NCBI GenBank assembly: GCA_020628815.1
Contig: JAHDEN010000006.1
Coordinates: 1-64,000 of the forward strand
DNA length: 64,000 bases
Reading direction: 5' to 3'
Source: Chloroflexota bacterium
GTDB taxonomy: Bacteria; Chloroflexota; Anaerolineae; Promineifilales; Promineifilaceae
A program made the translations under genes and the position numbers. This document shows positions 39,563-49,895 of this stretch, in pieces. Within the stretch, counting starts at the first letter, position 1; every line of letters starts with the position of its first letter. The notes under the pieces were generated by a model. The model did not search any database. It was not told the origin of the DNA and was given only the letters and a program-made list of their open reading frames with translations.

Positions 39563-40791
39563 AGAACTGGCTAGCCATAGGAATTGGAGTTAAAAGGTGG
39601 ATCTTGGCACTGGCTGCTGGCTCGATCCTGCTGGGAGTTGGCCTCGTTGGTTTGACCGCTTGGTTGGCGAATCGATTTTATTTAATCCCACTTTCTGCTT
39701 TCGAAACGCTCGCTTCTCGTTGGGCCATATGCGCCGCATTAATTTTGATCGGCGTTGTTGCCTGTACCTTGTCGGTCATTAATCTGATCAGGGTGTTTTT
39801 GTCCCCTTTTTCAGAGCTAGATAAAAGTTTCGCGGTTGAGCTACTTAATCACCGGAAAAAAGAAGTTGGCCCAAAAATTGTGGCGATTGGCGGCGGCACC
39901 GGCCTATCAAACTTGCTTCGAGGGCTGGTTCAATATACAAGTAATATCACAGCGATTGTGACTGTGGCGGATGATGGGGGAAGCAGCGGCCGGCTGCGGC
40001 GTGAGTTCGGCATGTTGCCCCCGGGTGATTTCCGTAACAATATCGCGGCTCTGTCACGAGATGAGACATTGATGACTCAACTTCTTCAATATCGCTTTGG
40101 TGGTGCTGGGGAAGGGCTAAGCGGTCACGCATTTGGCAATCTGCTGATCACCGCATTGGTGGGTTTAACAGGCAGTTTTGAGGATGCATTGCTGGCAACT
40201 AAACGTGTCTTGTCGATTCGGGGGCAAGTCCTCCCATCCACGCTGACGCCGGTTACACTAACGGCCGATGTTGAGGTTGATGGGAAGCTGAAAAAAGTGA
40301 TAGGGGAGTCTGCAATCAGCCATGAAAACGGGATAATCAGGAAAATCGAAATTGAACCACAGACTGTGCGTGCGTATCCGGCCGCAATTCAAGCGATATT
40401 AGCGGCCGATATAGTTGTGCTTGGCCCCGGAAGCCTATTTACCAGCATTATCCCCAATCTGCTTATAAAAGATATTTCTCGGGCGATTGAAAGCCGCCGA
40501 GGTAAGGTTGTCTATGTGTGCAACGTCTCCTCTCAAGCGGGCGAAACAGACAACTATTCTGTATCTGACCACGTTTCACGCTTAAGCGAATACATCGCGG
40601 CTGAAAAAATAGACCTTGTTGTCGCCAATAATCGGCTCGTCAGCTTGCCCCCGGCCAGCCAGAGTCAGCCTGTTCGGCTAGACCATGTTTCGAACATTAA
40701 AGTGCTAGAAGCTGACCTGATTGATGACGAGAAACCTTGGCGTCATGATTGTCATAAGTTGGCGGCCACAATTGTTTCTATTTTGCAGTGA
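39559..40791 (+). CDS. yvcK: YvcK/CofD-like gluconeogenesis factor with N-terminal TM region
   Basis: VAIGGGTGLSNLLRGLVQYTSNITAIVTVADDGGSSGRLRREFGMLPPGDFRNN; ATGA overlap with the upstream gene. Confidence 0.93.
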   Translation: MKNWLAIGIGVKRWILALAAGSILLGVGLVGLTAWLANRFYLIPLSAFETLASRWAICAALILIGVVACTLSVINLIRVFLSPFSELDKSFAVELLNHRKKEVGPKIVAIGGGTGLSNLLRGLVQYTSNITAIVTVADDGGSSGRLRREFGMLPPGDFRNNIAALSRDETLMTQLLQYRFGGAGEGLSGHAFGNLLITALVGLTGSFEDALLATKRVLSIRGQVLPSTLTPVTLTADVEVDGKLKKVIGESAISHENGIIRKIEIEPQTVRAYPAAIQAILAADIVVLGPGSLFTSIIPNLLIKDISRAIESRRGKVVYVCNVSSQAGETDNYSVSDHVSRLSEYIAAEKIDLVVANNRLVSLPPASQSQPVRLDHVSNIKVLEADLIDDEKPWRHDCHKLAATIVSILQ

Positions 40792-40891
40792 AATTGTAGC
40801 TTGAATCAGGTATACTATCACTCGTTAGGGAGTCCTTTTCCACCCATACAGCCCATGTTAAAAATAACATTTATTTTCGGAGGCATTTTAA

Positions 40892-41908
40892 ATGGCAATT
40901 AAAGTTGGCATTAACGGATTTGGCCGGATTGGCCGTCAGGTTTATAAAGTAATTTACGAACGTTATTCAGACGTTCTTGATGTAGAGGCTATCAATGACT
41001 TGGCCCCTGTAGCGACAAACGCGCACATGTTGAAGTACGATTCAACTTACGGCCGTTTCCCGGGTGAGATCGAAGTCAAAGACGACAATCTTTACATTGA
41101 TGGGAATCTGATGAAGAGCTACGCAGAGCGCAACCCGGCAAGTTTGCCATGGGGCGAGCTTGGTGTTGATATCGTTCTGGAATGTACCGGAATCTTCCGT
41201 TCACGTGAAAAAGCTGCAGCTCACTTAGAAGCTGGCGCTAAAAAAGTAATTATCTCTGCACCAGGTAGCGGCGCTGTTGATGGAACATTTTGCATGGGCG
41301 TGAACCACGAAGAGTACGATTCTGCAAGCCAGCACGTGATCTCTAACGCGAGCTGTACCACAAACTGTTTGGCCCCTGTCGCAAAAGTTCTCAACGATTC
41401 ATTTGGAATTGATAGCGGAATCATGTCTACGATCCATGCTGTGACCAACGGTCAAGCGATCTTGGACGTAGCTGGTAAAGATTTGCGTCGGGCTCGTACC
41501 GCATTCGCAAACATCATTCCAACCACCACAGGTGCAGCCAAAGCGATTTCTTTGGTTATCCCAGACCTTGAAGGCAAGTTGGATGGTATGGCGTACCGCG
41601 TTCCTGTTGTGACCGGTTCTGTCGTGGACTTGGTTGTTAAGCTGAACAAAGATGTGTCGGCCGAAGAAGTGAATGCAGCTCTAAAAGCTGGATCTGATTC
41701 AGACGGCTGGTTAGGCACAGTACTCGATTACAGCGACGAACCATTGGTTTCTTCTGACTACATCGGCGCACCAGCATCATCAACCGTTGATGCCCTGTCT
41801 ACCAACAAAATTGGTGATATGGTTAAGGTTGTAACCTGGTATGACAATGAGTGGGGATATTCAAACCGCTTAGCAGACTTGGCAACCTACGTTGCTAGCA
41901 AATTATAA
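40892..41908 (+). CDS. gap: Glyceraldehyde-3-phosphate dehydrogenase, type I
   Basis: [41 protein letters not shown]. Confidence 0.98.
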   Translation: MAIKVGINGFGRIGRQVYKVIYERYSDVLDVEAINDLAPVATNAHMLKYDSTYGRFPGEIEVKDDNLYIDGNLMKSYAERNPASLPWGELGVDIVLECTGIFRSREKAAAHLEAGAKKVIISAPGSGAVDGTFCMGVNHEEYDSASQHVISNASCTTNCLAPVAKVLNDSFGIDSGIMSTIHAVTNGQAILDVAGKDLRRARTAFANIIPTTTGAAKAISLVIPDLEGKLDGMAYRVPVVTGSVVDLVVKLNKDVSAEEVNAALKAGSDSDGWLGTVLDYSDEPLVSSDYIGAPASSTVDALSTNKIGDMVKVVTWYDNEWGYSNRLADLATYVASKL

Positions 41909-41928
41909 TTCTGCTGAAAAATAAAACT

Positions 41929-41964
41929 AAAGGCCCTGTGAGTTTGACTCATGGGGCCTTTTTT
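41929..41964 (+). terminator. Rho-independent terminator downstream of gap
   Basis: AAAGGCCC-tgtgagtttgactcatg-GGGCCTTTTTT. Confidence 0.85.
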
Positions 41965-41968
41965 GATT

Positions 41969-42274
41969 ATGGAACTAAAAGATCTTGAAGCTAAAATGCA
42001 TCAGTTTGTTGCCAGCAAGGGCTGGTACGATGCCGATTCAAAAAAAGAGCAGTCGCCTAAAAATTTGGCAATTTCTTTGGTTTTAGAGGCGAGCGAAGTA
42101 CTAGAGCATTTTCAGTGGGTAGACACGGTTAAAGACAAACAGGCATTGGCAGGGGAACTTGCTGATGTCGGGTTGTATTTGCTCCAATTGGCCAGTGTGA
42201 CCGGCATTGATCTTGAGCAGGCGATTCTGGAAAAGCTTGAAGTTAATCGGGATCGGAACTGGCCGGATCCTTGA
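41969..42274 (+). CDS. MazG-like nucleotide pyrophosphohydrolase
   Basis: NLAISLVLEASEVLEHFQWV...LAGELADVGLYLLQLA; start moved to ATG 41969, past the terminator. Confidence 0.88.
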   Translation: MELKDLEAKMHQFVASKGWYDADSKKEQSPKNLAISLVLEASEVLEHFQWVDTVKDKQALAGELADVGLYLLQLASVTGIDLEQAILEKLEVNRDRNWPDP

Positions 42275-42467
42275 TGGCTACACCCGCTTCGTCTAGAAGC
42301 AAGGTTTGCTCTTCTGTGGTCAATTTTGACTCTTTTAAATCAAACCTAAACGGTGCGGTACGCTCTTCTTTCCAATAATTAAGCTCTCCCCAAACTTCGG
42401 CCGGTGTTCGGCCGTGGAATCTTAATTTTGCGTCGTGCCATCTGGCCCAAAGTACAAGTGGTTTCAT
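42243..42467 (-). CDS. Small conserved-looking hypothetical protein
   Basis: 74-aa ORF overlapping the 3-prime end of the MazG-like gene antiparallel. Confidence 0.45.
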   Translation of the reverse strand: MKPLVLWARWHDAKLRFHGRTPAEVWGELNYWKEERTAPFRFDLKESKLTTEEQTLLLDEAGVAIKDPASSDPD

Positions 42468-42476
42468 CTGATTGGT

Positions 42477-44237
42477 TTATCCGTATTGCTCAAATATGCG
42501 TCTATACGTAGGTTCCTTCAACATTAGCTCTTCATGCTTGCCGGCCGACGTTAATTTCCCATTGCGCAAAACTAAAACAAGGTCGGCCCAGCGAATTTGT
42601 GATAGCCGATGGGTAATTAAAAAAGTTGTTTGGCGTGATGCTGCCAAGCTGATCGCCTGCTGAATTCGGTCTTCGGTTGCACTATCAACCGCACTCGTCG
42701 AGTCATCTAAAATAAGAATGTGCGGGCTGGCCAAGAACGCCCGTGCCAGAGCCAACCTTTGGCGCTGCCCGCCAGAAAGCGTAACCCCTCGTTCCCCAAT
42801 GACGGTATCGTACCCTTCGGGGAAAGTTAGGATAAAGTCGTGGGCCTGAGCCGCTTTTGATGCTTCCAGCACTTCTTCTTCTGTTGCATCATGATTTCCA
42901 AATGATATGTTTTCACGAATCGAACGGGAAAATAAAAAGATGTCCTGTTCAATAATCGAAATCTGGCTTCTTAATGAGTCTAGCTTCCAATCTGCAACAT
43001 TAACCCCATCAACGTATACGCTCCCATTTTCAGGGTCATACGTGCGATTGATTAGTCTGGCTAGGGTACTTTTGCCTGAGCCCGTTTGCCCCACGATGGC
43101 AACCGTTTGCCCGGGCTGAACTTCAAACGTCACATTTTCAAGAACCGGCTTGCCCGGGATATAAGCAAAGTCAACGTTTTCAAATTTGACACCGCCCTTA
43201 ATGTTCGCTTCGTGCCCAGACGCATTTTCATCTAGCTTGGTTTCCGTATTAATCAACTCTAGCACCCGTTTTGCGCCTGCGTAGCCACGCGCAAGGGCCG
43301 AGTAGGCGAAGATAGAAATAAATACCGGAAATCCAAAGAGGGAGAGCAATCCCATGTATGCGATGATGTCACCAATTGAAATGGCGCCGTTTTGAAACAG
43401 GATGAGTGCGTGGGTAAGCCCGGCCGCGTTTGTGACTCCCCAAATTAGCAGGGGCAAAAATCGAGCTTCTACTTGCCCTTGGTGAACAACCGCATCACGG
43501 TAGTGGGTTGCGTTTGTATTGAACAGGTCCACCTCTTGCTGTTCAGTCGCGGTTGCTTTCACGATTTCAATTCCGTCTAAGGCTTCTGCCAAACGGCCGT
43601 TCATTTTGCCAAATGCAGACCTAGCTGTGGTCGCTATCGGTTGCAGTGTTCGCATGTAACGGACCAGCACTAAAGCGTAGGCGATAACAAACAACAGCGG
43701 GGCGAGAATGAGTGAGTTGTGATACCTAGGAGCAAAGATCACCGGCATGAGCATGAAAAAGCTCGATCCGGAAATAAGATTGACTCCAGGGCTGAACATC
43801 AAGCCCATTTCGCGCACATCGTTCGTCGCCCGTGCCATGGTGTCTCCAACCGGCTGTTTGCCGTGAAACGTCATGCTTTTTCCCAGTAGGCTTATGTATA
43901 AATCTTCGCGTGAATCCCGCTCAACCCGTTGCCCCAATAGCTCGCTGCAAAAATTCCGGCCGAACTGCAAAAACGCGCGTGTCGTCTGGCTTGCGATAAT
44001 CATGAGCGACGCAAACAAAATCCGATTTAGGTTGGGAGGATCAGCCAAGGCTGCATCAAATGCAATGCCTGTAAATAATGGCAAAAAAGCGGCCCCAACG
44101 GCGTTACCGGCCGCACCGAGAATCATAATGATAAACGGTACAAAGTTTCGGCCGACCTGATTTAATATCCATTTGCTTGCGGATGAATGATTGGTTTTTC
44201 GATCGATGTCTACGACAAATTCAGCTTGTGCACTCAT
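42477..44237 (-). CDS. ABC transporter, fused permease/ATP-binding (multidrug/lipid-type exporter)
   Basis: GQTGSGKSTLARLINR, LSGGQRQRLALARAFLASPHILILDDSTSAVDSATE. Confidence 0.95.
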   Translation of the reverse strand: MSAQAEFVVDIDRKTNHSSASKWILNQVGRNFVPFIIMILGAAGNAVGAAFLPLFTGIAFDAALADPPNLNRILFASLMIIASQTTRAFLQFGRNFCSELLGQRVERDSREDLYISLLGKSMTFHGKQPVGDTMARATNDVREMGLMFSPGVNLISGSSFFMLMPVIFAPRYHNSLILAPLLFVIAYALVLVRYMRTLQPIATTARSAFGKMNGRLAEALDGIEIVKATATEQQEVDLFNTNATHYRDAVVHQGQVEARFLPLLIWGVTNAAGLTHALILFQNGAISIGDIIAYMGLLSLFGFPVFISIFAYSALARGYAGAKRVLELINTETKLDENASGHEANIKGGVKFENVDFAYIPGKPVLENVTFEVQPGQTVAIVGQTGSGKSTLARLINRTYDPENGSVYVDGVNVADWKLDSLRSQISIIEQDIFLFSRSIRENISFGNHDATEEEVLEASKAAQAHDFILTFPEGYDTVIGERGVTLSGGQRQRLALARAFLASPHILILDDSTSAVDSATEDRIQQAISLAASRQTTFLITHRLSQIRWADLVLVLRNGKLTSAGKHEELMLKEPTYRRIFEQYG

Positions 44238-44328
44238 ATAAACTTAAGTATCCGATCCTAATAAACGAAGGGCAAGGATCATTGAGAAAAACAGACTCGA
44301 AACTAATAGAAGGGCAACAAAAAAGCCG

Positions 44329-44371
44329 GGTCATAGCAAGACGAAAGATCTAATCTTGCTTTGACCCGGCT
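44329..44371 (-). terminator. Rho-independent terminator after RmlA-like gene
   Basis: AGCCGGGTCA..GCAAGA...TCTTGC..TGACCCGGCT with minus-strand T run. Confidence 0.88.
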
Positions 44372-44396
44372 CATGGGTGTATTTCCTGTCAGGTAA

Positions 44397-45470
44397 CTAC
44401 AAAATGTTGAGTTTTGAGTTGTCGCCCAAGGTAAATTTGTGAGTTTTCGGTTTGCTTGGGGACTTTTTGATTTCCACTTTAAAGCCGATCAAGCTATCTT
44501 GAATCCGGCCGTCGATGCCTTTAATCTCACATTTGCCCAGTACCATCGAATGTTCGATCTCCGCATCTTCGATAACTGCATCGTGGTAAATGCTTGTGTA
44601 CGGCCCCACATAACTATTTTCGATTCGGGTATTTTCACCGATGATGGCCGGTCCGCGCACAATACTGTTGATAATTTGCGCCCCTTTTTCAACCGTAACC
44701 CGATGGTCAACCGTGCTGTTTTCATCGACGAACCCTTCGATCTTGTGCACGATCTCATCCAGCACTAGGTCATTGGCCTCGATCATGTCATCTTTTTTAC
44801 CCGTGTCGATCCACCAACCGGTATGTACATAAGGGTGTACAACTTTGCCGTTGGTTACCAACCATTGAATCGCGTCTGTAATTTCAAGTTCACCACGGGC
44901 CGATGGTTTGATCGCATGCGTGGCGTCGTGAATCGTTTTGTCAAACATATAAATGCCAACTAGGGCCAGATCGCTGGGTGGAACTTTAGGCTTTTCAACG
45001 AGTCGTTCAATGTTCCCATCTTCACCGATTACGGCCACACCAAATTGGACCGGATTAGGCACTTTGGTTAGCACGATTTGGCTATTCCAGTCGCTGTGAG
45101 CAAACTGTTCAATAAGTGGGCTAATGCCACCCTGCAACACATTGTCACCTAAAAACATGACGAACTTGTCGTCACCCAGAAAGTCTTGAGACACTTTAAC
45201 CGCATGAGCTAATCCCAGCGGGGCATCTTGGATGATATACGTGACCTTGACGCCAAATTTTGACCCATCACCTACAGCCTGCTTAATCTGCTCCCCTCTG
45301 CTCCCCACGTTAATCACGATGCCAATTTCATCGATTTTGGCATCTCTGATTGTTTCGATAACACGAAAGAGCACAGGTTTGTTTGCAACTGGAATGAGCT
45401 GTTTAGCGCTCGTAAAGGTTAAGGGTTGCAAACGTGTCCCTTTCCCACCACTAAGAATTAATCCTTTCAT
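44397..45470 (-). CDS. Glucose-1-phosphate thymidylyltransferase, long form (RmlA/StrD-like)
   Basis: MKGLILSGGKGTRLQPLTFTSAKQLIPVANKPV; C-terminal left-handed beta-helix-like segment. Confidence 0.93.
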   Translation of the reverse strand: MKGLILSGGKGTRLQPLTFTSAKQLIPVANKPVLFRVIETIRDAKIDEIGIVINVGSRGEQIKQAVGDGSKFGVKVTYIIQDAPLGLAHAVKVSQDFLGDDKFVMFLGDNVLQGGISPLIEQFAHSDWNSQIVLTKVPNPVQFGVAVIGEDGNIERLVEKPKVPPSDLALVGIYMFDKTIHDATHAIKPSARGELEITDAIQWLVTNGKVVHPYVHTGWWIDTGKKDDMIEANDLVLDEIVHKIEGFVDENSTVDHRVTVEKGAQIINSIVRGPAIIGENTRIENSYVGPYTSIYHDAVIEDAEIEHSMVLGKCEIKGIDGRIQDSLIGFKVEIKKSPSKPKTHKFTLGDNSKLNIL

Positions 45471-45575
45471 AGGTTACTTTTTACCTTTGTATATTGTCTA
45501 TGTGAGTAACTTGGTTTCACGTCAATTCTTGCTGGATGGGTCCAAGAAAGGGGAAGCCTTGCATGATTGTTGAAT

Positions 45576-46217
45576 TTAATACTCACCAAATCCAGCTTCG
45601 GATTCGGCATTAATTAAGGTTGCACCGATGATTCGTACATTGGCTTTGGCCAGCGTTTCTTTGGCCTGTGTCGCTTGATCACGATTTGTGTTGCCAGAGT
45701 TAATGACCAGCAGTGCACCGTCTACGCGTGAGCCGAGCACGGCCGCATCTGAAACCGCATTGATGGGTGGTGCATTAAAAATGAGCATATCATAATTTGC
45801 ACCAAGCTGGTCTAACAACTGCTGTAACGCACTTGAACCGAGCAAGTCGGCCGGATTTGGCGCTTTTTGCCCACCAGTTAAGATCTTGAGCGAGTCGATG
45901 CCTGAATCCTGAAGTGGAATATCTCCATCGGCCGCCACAAGTGCGTCGGTCAGGCCGGGCTGCTGTGTGACATTAAAAAGCTGGCTGATCGAAGGGCGAC
46001 GAAGGTCCGCCTCGATCAAAACCGTCTTTTTGCCACCCTGAGCCATGGTTACAGCGAGATTGGCGGCTGTCTGTGCAACTTCCGTATCTGGAGTCGGTGA
46101 CGTTACTACTAAAGATTTTATAGGATCATCGAGGCTATAAAAAGAGAGATTTGTACGTAGAGTTCGATATGCTTCGCTTTTCTGCGAGGATGGATCTGTT
46201 AATGTGATAAGTGACAT
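45576..46217 (-). CDS. CpsD/CapB-type BY-kinase-like protein with degenerate nucleotide-binding motifs
   Basis: SEAYRTLRTNL, VLIEADLRRPSISQLFNV, NPADLLGS, AAVLGSRVDGALLV; Walker A replaced by SPTPDTEVAQTAAN. Confidence 0.85.
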   Translation of the reverse strand: MSLITLTDPSSQKSEAYRTLRTNLSFYSLDDPIKSLVVTSPTPDTEVAQTAANLAVTMAQGGKKTVLIEADLRRPSISQLFNVTQQPGLTDALVAADGDIPLQDSGIDSLKILTGGQKAPNPADLLGSSALQQLLDQLGANYDMLIFNAPPINAVSDAAVLGSRVDGALLVINSGNTNRDQATQAKETLAKANVRIIGATLINAESEAGFGEY

Positions 46218-46220
46218 GCT

Positions 46221-46871
46221 TTAACCTCTTGGAATTGTCCCGATGACAGGAATATCGAGATGTTTTTCAATATCCTCTTTGCGGCGCAAAATGCCACTGT
46301 CGATCCATTCGAGCAAGAAGACGATAATGACCCCAACCAGCGCACCAAACACGGCACCCGCCATTGTGTTAACCCTGACGTTGGGCGTTTGCCCTGACTG
46401 TCGCGGATCATCAACAAGCTCGACATTAATGCGGTCTTCTTTGCGAAGTTGAGCATTGTTTGAATCAACCCACTGAATGAGCAAGTTGCCCCATGTGCGT
46501 GCGATATCATTAGCGTTTTGCAGTTCAGAGTCTCGAACCTCTAGCTGAATGATAAAGCTCGATTCATCGGCCGAAATGCCAACATTCCCTTTTAGTTGAT
46601 CAGGAGTCATATCTAACCCCAATTCATCAATGACCTTTTGCGCACGTTTTGTACTGTCCATCCATTGTGTGTAGTTTCTGAGCAGCAACTTTACAGTTTG
46701 GGTCAAACCAAAGTCTGTACGAGAAGGTGATACTAAAATTTTGACCGTTGATTCATACTCAACCGGCTGCATACGGCTGTATCCATACGCAGTTCCGGCC
46801 GTAATAATGGCTAAAACTATTAGCACCCAGCCTCTCTGGCGCAGTATCCGAAAATAATCCTTTAATTCCAT
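46221..46871 (-). CDS. Wzz/YveK-type polysaccharide chain-length / co-polymerase protein
   Basis: MELKDYFRILRQRGWVLIVLAIITAGTAYG; C-terminal TM GAVFGALVGVIIVFLLEWID. Confidence 0.88.
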   Translation of the reverse strand: MELKDYFRILRQRGWVLIVLAIITAGTAYGYSRMQPVEYESTVKILVSPSRTDFGLTQTVKLLLRNYTQWMDSTKRAQKVIDELGLDMTPDQLKGNVGISADESSFIIQLEVRDSELQNANDIARTWGNLLIQWVDSNNAQLRKEDRINVELVDDPRQSGQTPNVRVNTMAGAVFGALVGVIIVFLLEWIDSGILRRKEDIEKHLDIPVIGTIPRG

Positions 46872-46988
46872 AAGCGTTAATGACTGAAGAGAAAATGATA
46901 AAAAACCAACTTGTAATTGGAAAAATCATTTTCTATTCAGTTGTGAAGGAACGGTTCAAAAGCAGGGAAACTTGTTTTATTCTCGTTC

Positions 46989-48128
46989 CTAATTTTCTCC
47001 AATTAAATTTGAAGAACCGGTGTTTGCCCCCCGGTGTTCCTCAAATTTCTGCTCAATAAACGAGTTGAGCTTTTGTTTAAAAAGTTCGGTATCAAACTGG
47101 TCAGCATGTTTTTTGATCTGATCAGGATTCCAAGTCAGTGTTTCAAAATGTTCGATCGCCTCAGTCATACCGGCAACCGTTTGCTCGGTAAACAAAACCC
47201 CGGTTTTGTTGGGCAGAACGGTATCAAGTGCGCCACCTGCTGCGTAAGCGATCACCGGCCGACCGGCCGCCATCGCCTGAATCGGCGCAATACCAAAATC
47301 CTCTTCACCCGGCCAAATAAACGCTTTGGCCTTCGCCATCACACTGGGCAGCTCTTCATCAGAAACAAAGCCTAGAAAGTTGACATTGCGATTGGCCAGA
47401 TACTCTAACCTGTCACGGTCACGCCCGCTGCCAGCGATATAGAGCGGTTTTTTCAACTTGTTAAAGGCTTCAATTAGTAAATCTAAGCGACGATAGGGGA
47501 CTAAGCGGCCGACAAAAAGATAATAGTCTTCGACTTCTGTTAGCTGTCCAACAGGTTCAAACCGGGTCGTGTCGACGGGTGGATAAATGATAACCGCGTC
47601 CCGCTTGTAATACTTGACGATTCGGCGTCGCACAGCCTCTGAAATCGCAATGAACGCATCAACCCGGTCAGCTGCTAGCCTGTCCCATACACGCAAATAA
47701 TGCAGAAACGGAATAAGGCCTCGTTGGACCCAAATATTCATGTTCTCTTGTTCTGTGTATTGATTATACCGCCAAAGATACCGGGTAGGGGTAAGGCAAT
47801 AGCAAACGTGCAGTGTTTCAGGCTCTGTGATTATCCCATGACAAAATCCGCTTTTGTTGCTTAAAACCATGTCAAAGCCGCGGAAATCAAACGCGTCAAA
47901 CGCCATCGGGTATAAGGGGAAATAAATTTGTTGGATACGCTGAGCAAATGGTAGGCGATTGATGAAGCTGGTGTGTATGTCCCAATCGTGCCAATGGTTT
48001 GGCATTTTTGACTTGTAATAAATTGAGGTATACAAAGGAGCTTGTGGATACATATCCACAAGGACTTCTAAAACGTCCTCTGCGCCTCCTATCTGGTTTA
48101 GCCAATCATGCACAAGGGCAGTTTTCAT
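46989..48128 (-). CDS. Glycosyltransferase family 4
   Basis: VHDWLNQIGGAEDVLEVL, LFVGRLVPYRRLDLLIEAFNKL, EEDFGIAPIQAMAAGRPVIAYAAGG. Confidence 0.92.
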   Translation of the reverse strand: MKTALVHDWLNQIGGAEDVLEVLVDMYPQAPLYTSIYYKSKMPNHWHDWDIHTSFINRLPFAQRIQQIYFPLYPMAFDAFDFRGFDMVLSNKSGFCHGIITEPETLHVCYCLTPTRYLWRYNQYTEQENMNIWVQRGLIPFLHYLRVWDRLAADRVDAFIAISEAVRRRIVKYYKRDAVIIYPPVDTTRFEPVGQLTEVEDYYLFVGRLVPYRRLDLLIEAFNKLKKPLYIAGSGRDRDRLEYLANRNVNFLGFVSDEELPSVMAKAKAFIWPGEEDFGIAPIQAMAAGRPVIAYAAGGALDTVLPNKTGVLFTEQTVAGMTEAIEHFETLTWNPDQIKKHADQFDTELFKQKLNSFIEQKFEEHRGANTGSSNLIGEN

Positions 48129-48379
48129 AGCAATAACTTAGCCGGGAAATATCGCATTGCTCCATTTCGTGAAATCACCCTCTCGGGAAACGACTTTTCG
48201 CTGTTCCGCTTTTCTCCTACCAAAATTCGACTTGTGATTATAGTTGCATCATAGGGCGATTCAAACTGATGTAGGAGAATCATAACGAACCAGTACCATT
48301 ATTAGATAGAAAAGGTATGCTAAAATCGGCTGTATCACGAGATAGCTGACCATATATCGAATAAATTATAGGATTCTAA

Positions 48380-49369
48380 ATGACACATATTTTTGTAAAT
48401 GCACCCTTTCCAGAATACTTATTAAAGAAGATAAAAGGTGTGTCGCGGGAAATTGTGGTGGAGCCATTTAGCTTAGCCGATAAGCAATGGCCAGACGGTT
48501 TTATGACGGAAGCGGAGATAATTTATACCAATTCGGTTGTGCCAAAAGCTGAGAGCTCCCCAAACTTAAGATGGGTTCAAAGCCATTGGGCGGGGATTCG
48601 TGATTTACGTGAACGGCCGATATGGGATCTGGACACAATTATCACCTCTGCAAGCGGTGTGAATGCCAGCAATGTTGCCCAATACGTTTTTTCAAAGATC
48701 CTGTTTTTTGCGTTTCAGCTTGGGCCACAACAAACGGCTCAATCCGGTCACGCTTCTGGTGGATTCTCTCCCATTGATTTGCGTGGAAAAACACTTGGCA
48801 TTGTTGGCTACGGCAGTGTCGGCCGTGAAATCGCCCGGGTCGCGAAAACATTTGGTATGGATGTGTTGGCATCTAAGCGGAACTTGCGTAAGACGAGCGA
48901 AAACGGTTTTAGGTTAGAGGGTACCGGTGATCCTGAAGGGATTTTGCCCTTGCGCCTGTATCCGGGCGAAGCGACACGTTCGATGATTGCTGAATGTGAT
49001 TTTGTGGTGATCTCCGTCCCTTTGACTGAAAAAACAGATGGGTTGATTAATGAGAACATGTTTAAGGCGATGAAACCGACCTCGTATATCATCAATGTCT
49101 CTCGCGGCCGGGTGGTAAACGAAGCTGCGTTAATTCAGGCTTTGTCAAAAGGATGGATTGCAGGGGCTGCCCTAGATGGGTTGAGCAACGAAATACTGTC
49201 TCAGCAGAGCCAGCTATATAAGTTGCCCAATGTTTTCATTACGCCAAATTTAGCCGGACAGACGGAAAACTATAACGACCGGGTAGTCGATTTGTTTTGC
49301 GAAAATGTGCGTCGCTATTTAGTAGGGGAACCGCTCTTAAACGTCATCAACCGGGAAAACGGTTATTAA
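48380..49369 (+). CDS. D-2-hydroxyacid dehydrogenase family protein
   Basis: LGIVGYGSVGREIARVAKTFGMDV, NVSRGRVVNEAALIQAL. Confidence 0.9.
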   Translation: MTHIFVNAPFPEYLLKKIKGVSREIVVEPFSLADKQWPDGFMTEAEIIYTNSVVPKAESSPNLRWVQSHWAGIRDLRERPIWDLDTIITSASGVNASNVAQYVFSKILFFAFQLGPQQTAQSGHASGGFSPIDLRGKTLGIVGYGSVGREIARVAKTFGMDVLASKRNLRKTSENGFRLEGTGDPEGILPLRLYPGEATRSMIAECDFVVISVPLTEKTDGLINENMFKAMKPTSYIINVSRGRVVNEAALIQALSKGWIAGAALDGLSNEILSQQSQLYKLPNVFITPNLAGQTENYNDRVVDLFCENVRRYLVGEPLLNVINRENGY

Positions 49370-49893
49370 ACCCGGCTGTAAAACAGGGTTTCAAACGGGT
49401 AGGCGTGTTTTTCATCGGCCGGATGTGGGATCGCTTTATCTACGGACCATCGGGAGCTATCAAAGGTCGGGAACCATGTGTCCCCATCAATTTCGGCATC
49501 TACTTTTGTCAACACCATGTGGGTGAGCAGTGGCAAAAAGAGGCTGTAAATCACACCGCCACCGCCGATAATAATCTCTTTTTCCTCTACAAAATTATTT
49601 TTCGCCTGCTCAAGCGCCTGTTCCACTGTCAGTGCGGTTAAACATCCCTCGGCCGCATAGCTTGCATCACGTGTGAGAATAATGTTGGTTCGTTTTGGCA
49701 GCGGCCGGCCGATGGACTCATACGTTTTGCGCCCCATAATAATCGGCCGGTGAACGGTCAGCCTCTTAAATGATTTTAGATCGTCGGGCAAACGCCAAGG
49801 GAGATCGTTGTTGGCTCCAATGACCCCATTTTTATCCATCGCAGCAACTGCGATCACTTTAATCCCGCTTAAATTTGGCACGTTCATAGACAA
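49366..49893 (-). CDS. folA: Dihydrofolate reductase
   Basis: VAAMDKNGVIGANNDLPWRLPDDLKSFKRLT, IMGRKTYESIGRPLPKRTNIILTR. Confidence 0.96.
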   Translation of the reverse strand: MSMNVPNLSGIKVIAVAAMDKNGVIGANNDLPWRLPDDLKSFKRLTVHRPIIMGRKTYESIGRPLPKRTNIILTRDASYAAEGCLTALTVEQALEQAKNNFVEEKEIIIGGGGVIYSLFLPLLTHMVLTKVDAEIDGDTWFPTFDSSRWSVDKAIPHPADEKHAYPFETLFYSRV

Positions 49894-49895
49894 GG

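Noticed and set aside
40800-40890. Promoter for gap (TATACT box)
   Set aside because: No convincing -35 at proper spacing; not reported as a feature.
42243-42467. Small ORF considered as an antitoxin or nuclease partner
   Set aside because: No toxin-antitoxin motif or partner gene; kept only as a low-confidence hypothetical CDS.
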